NCBI GenBank assembly: GCA_031289875.1
Contig: JAITOO010000081.1
Location: 1-8,270 of the forward strand
Direction of reading: 5' to 3'
DNA length: 8,270 bases
Source: Flavobacteriaceae bacterium
Lineage (GTDB): Bacteria > Bacteroidota > Bacteroidia > Flavobacteriales > Weeksellaceae
Of the stretch, positions 6,408-8,270 are shown piece by piece. A model generated the notes under the pieces. That model worked only from the letters and a program-made list of their open reading frames with translations. It had not been told where the DNA came from and did no database searches. Numbering within the stretch: the stretch's first letter is position 1; each line of letters starts with the position of its first letter. The translations under genes and the position numbers were made by a program.

Positions 6408-6883
6408 TTCGTTTGTCTTGCTTCTTCTAATTCTAAACGGCAAATTTGCCACTTTCCATTGACTTCTGCTCCTAATTTTCGGTAAAAATTTTGCGCTTTT
6501 TTGTTTGTATCATGCACTTCCCACTCTATCCTCCTGATTTTTTCTTCTTTGGCAAGAGCAATCAAGCGGTTAAAAAAAGCGCTTCCGATGCCGTGATGAC
6601 GGTATTCTTCTTCCACAAACAAGTCTTCGAGATGAATATGCCTGCCTTTCCAAGTGGAATAGCGATAATAATACAGCGCAATTCCTACGATTTTTTCTCC
6701 GTCTTTTGCCGTGAGAATTTGAAAAACAGGGTTTTGAGAATCAGCAAACCGCATGAATTCTTCTTCTGAAATAACGGTATTTTCGGGTTCTCCTTCAAAA
6801 TCTGCCAAATTTCGCACGAATTTATAACATTCGTGAAGCTCGTCTGACAGGGCTTTTTTAATATGTATTGTATGGGCAATCAA
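6404..6883 (-). CDS. GNAT acetyltransferase, SSAT-like (diamine/thialysine N-acetyltransferase type)
   Basis: This is a 159-residue acetyl-CoA-dependent N-acetyltransferase. [17 protein letters not shown] (65-81), HLEDLFV (84-90), the acetyl-CoA loop YRHHGIGS (94-101) and NFYRKLGA (132-139) follow the layout of spermidine/spermine and thialysine acetyltransferases, where the Tyr of NFY (here Y134) is the catalytic acid. Substrate is therefore probably a small amine or lysine-like amino acid, but this is inference. No ATG is available near the N-terminus: the frame opens with TTG at 6883, just after a TAA at 6887-6889, and the first in-frame ATG is codon 44, too late because it would remove the first strand. 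TTG (or the following ATT) is thus the likely start. Its TGA overlaps the ATG of aspartate kinase (ATGA, 6404-6407), making it the first gene of the three-gene operon. Confidence 0.85.
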   Translation of the reverse strand: MIAHTIHIKKALSDELHECYKFVRNLADFEGEPENTVISEEEFMRFADSQNPVFQILTAKDGEKIVGIALYYYRYSTWKGRHIHLEDLFVEEEYRHHGIGSAFFNRLIALAKEEKIRRIEWEVHDTNKKAQNFYRKLGAEVNGKWQICRLELEEARQTK

Positions 6884-6915
6884 AGTTTACAAAAAAATTA
6901 TGGTTTATCTGCAAA

Positions 6916-6923
6916 CAAAGTTA
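6916..6923 (-). promoter_or_regulatory. Predicted -7 element for the GNAT/aspartate kinase/acyltransferase operon
   Basis: The minus strand reads TAACTTTG, an exact TAnnTTTG match, placing a transcription start about 20-30 bases before the TTG start at 6883. No TTTG occurs at the expected -33 distance, so support is partial. Confidence 0.4.
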
Positions 6924-6940
6924 TGAAAAATAAAAATAGA

Positions 6941-6975
6941 TTTGTTAATAAAGTCACAAAAAAACCGTATCTTTG
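6941..6975 (+). promoter_or_regulatory. Predicted promoter of fbp
   Basis: TATCTTTG at 6968-6975 is an exact -7 match and TTTG at 6941-6944 is the best -33 candidate, with a 23-base spacer at the long end of the reported range. Transcription would begin near 6980, leaving a leader of about 25 bases before the ATG at 7007. The position supports 7007 rather than 6863 as the start. Confidence 0.6.
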
Positions 6976-7006
6976 GAAAGACTTAAACCAACAAATTTCA
7001 ATACAA

Positions 7007-8032
7007 ATGAAATCCACAAATCCATTAACATTAGGCGAGTTTATCATCGACAAACAAGCTGATTTCAAATATTCTTCGGGTGAATTGTCCCGACTTTTGA
7101 GCGCTATCCGTCTGGCGACAAAAGTGGTCAATCAGGAGGTGAACAAGGCAGGTTTGGTCGATATAGTCGGCGCAATGGGCAATCAAAATGTGCAGGGCGA
7201 GGAACAGCAAAAATTAGATGTTTTCGCCAATGAGGTTTTCATGGCGGCGCTGGCAAATCGAGAAGTAGTTTGCGGAATTGCGTCGGAAGAAAACGAAGAT
7301 TTCATCAGAGTACAGGGCGGAGAAGTTGCGCACACAAACAAATACGTGGTGTTGATAGACCCGCTTGACGGTTCGTCAAACATCGATGTAAATGTAAATG
7401 TCGGAACAATTTTTTCCATTTATTGCAGAATTTCCCCAACAGGAACGCCTGTTCAACCGGAAGATTTTTTACAGCCCGGCAATCGGCAGGTGGCGGCAGG
7501 CTACGTGGTTTACGGCTCTTCTACGATGCTGGTTTATACCACAGGCAACGGCGTGAACGGCTTCACGTTAGACCCTGCGCTGGGAGTGTTTTATTTATCG
7601 CATCCCGAAATTAAATTTCCTGAAAAAGGAAAAATTTATTCTATCAATGAAGGAAATTACATTAAATTCCCGCAGGGAATCAAAGACTACCTCAAATATT
7701 GTCAGGAAGAAAAGGAAGACAGACCTTATACTTCTCGCTACATAGGCTCGTTAGTTGCTGATTTTCATAGAAATATGCTGAAAGGCGGCGTTTACCTGTA
7801 TCCTTCCTATTCACATGCGCCAAAAGGAAAACTTCGTCTGCTGTACGAATGCAATCCGATGGCATTTCTGGCTGAACAGGCGGGAGGAAAAGCCAGCGAT
7901 GGCTTTACGCGAATTTTAGACCTGAACCCGACGGAACTGCACGAAAGAACGCCTTTTGTCTGCGGGTCTGTGGGAATGGTTGAAAAAGTGGAAGAATTTA
8001 TGCTGAATGCAGAAAAGAATAAAGGCAAATAA
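7007..8032 (+). CDS. fbp: Class 1 fructose-1,6-bisphosphatase
   Basis: This enzyme hydrolyses fructose 1,6-bisphosphate to fructose 6-phosphate, the committed step of gluconeogenesis, in the cytoplasm. The 341-residue protein is close to the E. coli enzyme in length (332). [10 protein letters not shown] (8-17) matches the conserved N-terminus near the AMP site. SEEN (93-96) and DPLDGSSN (118-125) carry the metal and phosphate ligands, and [13 protein letters not shown] (274-286) is the class 1 signature, with metal-binding E281. The frame is open from an ATG at 6863, but those 48 extra residues resemble nothing in the family, overlap the divergent GNAT gene and include the predicted promoter; 7007 gives the family N-terminus. 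Its TAA lies inside a hairpin that probably ends the transcript. It is transcribed away from the aspartate kinase operon. All key residues I checked are present. Confidence 0.97.
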   Translation: MKSTNPLTLGEFIIDKQADFKYSSGELSRLLSAIRLATKVVNQEVNKAGLVDIVGAMGNQNVQGEEQQKLDVFANEVFMAALANREVVCGIASEENEDFIRVQGGEVAHTNKYVVLIDPLDGSSNIDVNVNVGTIFSIYCRISPTGTPVQPEDFLQPGNRQVAAGYVVYGSSTMLVYTTGNGVNGFTLDPALGVFYLSHPEIKFPEKGKIYSINEGNYIKFPQGIKDYLKYCQEEKEDRPYTSRYIGSLVADFHRNMLKGGVYLYPSYSHAPKGKLRLLYECNPMAFLAEQAGGKASDGFTRILDLNPTELHERTPFVCGSVGMVEKVEEFMLNAEKNKGK

Positions 8033-8044
8033 TATTTGCCTTTA
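8020..8044. terminator. Probable bidirectional terminator between fbp and the DUF4139 gene
   Basis: TAAAGGCAAAT (8020-8030) and ATTTGCCTTTA (8034-8044) form a perfect 11-bp stem with a 3-base loop. The plus strand continues with a T-rich tract (8046-8061), and the minus strand continues with TTCTTTTC, so it can serve both convergent genes. The fbp stop codon (8030-8032) lies at the tip of the hairpin. Confidence 0.8.
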
Positions 8045-8083
8045 CATTTTTATTTAAATTTCCGTTAGGAATACAAGTTACTG

Positions 8084-8270
8084 CTACAAATTCTCTATCG
8101 TTTTGTCTTTGGGCGAACGCACCTTGTAACTGAACCGTACTTTTCGGCTTTCGTTCGAGGAAAGTTTTATCTGCCATGTGAGGAAACCGCTTTCTTTGTT
8201 CACATTTGCCTTGCCGTCTTCCAAAAGTTCTATCGTAATTTCTTTGTCGGTAGAAAGTGGATACTGGTCT
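8084..8270 (-). CDS. DUF4139 (MuiA-type mucoidy inhibitor) protein, C-terminal fragment
   Basis: Sixty-one codons and a TAG at 8084-8086 are visible; the rest lies beyond the right edge. The fragment begins DQYPLSTDKEITIELLED and runs through GFLTWQIKLSSNESRKVRFSYKV to RSPKDKTIENL. This is the usual end of DUF4139 proteins: a D-Q-x-P motif, a conserved Trp followed by a beta strand, and a closing Y-x-V-x-x-P-K-D segment. Proteins of this group usually have a signal peptide, an N-terminal coiled-coil domain and this C-terminal beta domain. Their role is poorly defined; the name comes from a mucoidy-related phenotype. Family assignment from 61 residues is likely but not certain. It converges on fbp with only 51 bases between the two stops. 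Confidence 0.72.
   Translation of the reverse strand, partial: DQYPLSTDKEITIELLEDGKANVNKESGFLTWQIKLSSNESRKVRFSYKVRSPKDKTIENL

Noticed and set aside
6408..6452. 15-residue N-terminal extension of aspartate kinase
   Set aside because: The extension lies inside the GNAT gene in another frame, and MKVYKFGG at 6407 is the normal family start with an ATGA overlap.
6863..7006. Upstream ATG at 6863 as the start of fbp, adding 48 residues
   Set aside because: The added residues match nothing in the class 1 FBPase family, overlap the divergent GNAT gene and contain the predicted fbp promoter; 7007 gives the family N-terminus.

Overview
The window comes from a bacterium of the phylum Bacteroidota that has a type IX secretion system. 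Three things point there. The beta-glucanase ends in a type IX sorting domain. Several genes are preceded by the Bacteroidota promoter form (TTTG, about 20 bp, TAnnTTTG) and show no obvious Shine-Dalgarno sequence. The protein families (OlsF-like fused acyltransferase, short aspartate kinase, DUF4139 protein) are typical of the phylum. Genus cannot be told from this stretch. No tRNA, rRNA, CRISPR array or intact insertion sequence was seen.

Left part (1-3330, all minus strand): a protein-L-isoaspartate methyltransferase cut by the window edge just before its stop; a secreted GH16 beta-glucanase; and an exported 303-residue protein of unknown function. The two secreted-protein genes have their own promoters, and these share an identical 16-base element overlapping the -33 box.

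Middle part (3328-6883, minus strand): a tight operon in the order SSAT-like GNAT acetyltransferase, aspartate kinase, 609-residue fused acyltransferase. Both junctions are 4-base ATGA start/stop overlaps, so translational coupling is likely. The last protein joins a PlsC-like domain to an OlsB/hemolysin-like GNAT domain, the layout of the OlsF bifunctional enzymes that make ornithine-type aminolipids. The operon therefore places amino-acid synthesis next to probable aminolipid synthesis.

Right part (6884-8270): a 123-base divergent promoter region separates the operon from a class 1 fructose-1,6-bisphosphatase (fbp, plus strand). The fbp gene ends inside an 11-bp hairpin that probably terminates transcription from both sides. 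It converges on the C-terminal end of a DUF4139 (MuiA-type) protein that enters from the right edge.

Most of the window is ordinary housekeeping. The points most worth a second look are the shared promoter element, the ATGA-linked GNAT/aspartate kinase/OlsF-like operon, the unusual aspartate kinase, and a stretch (3131-3327) whose base composition is unlike the other gene gaps.
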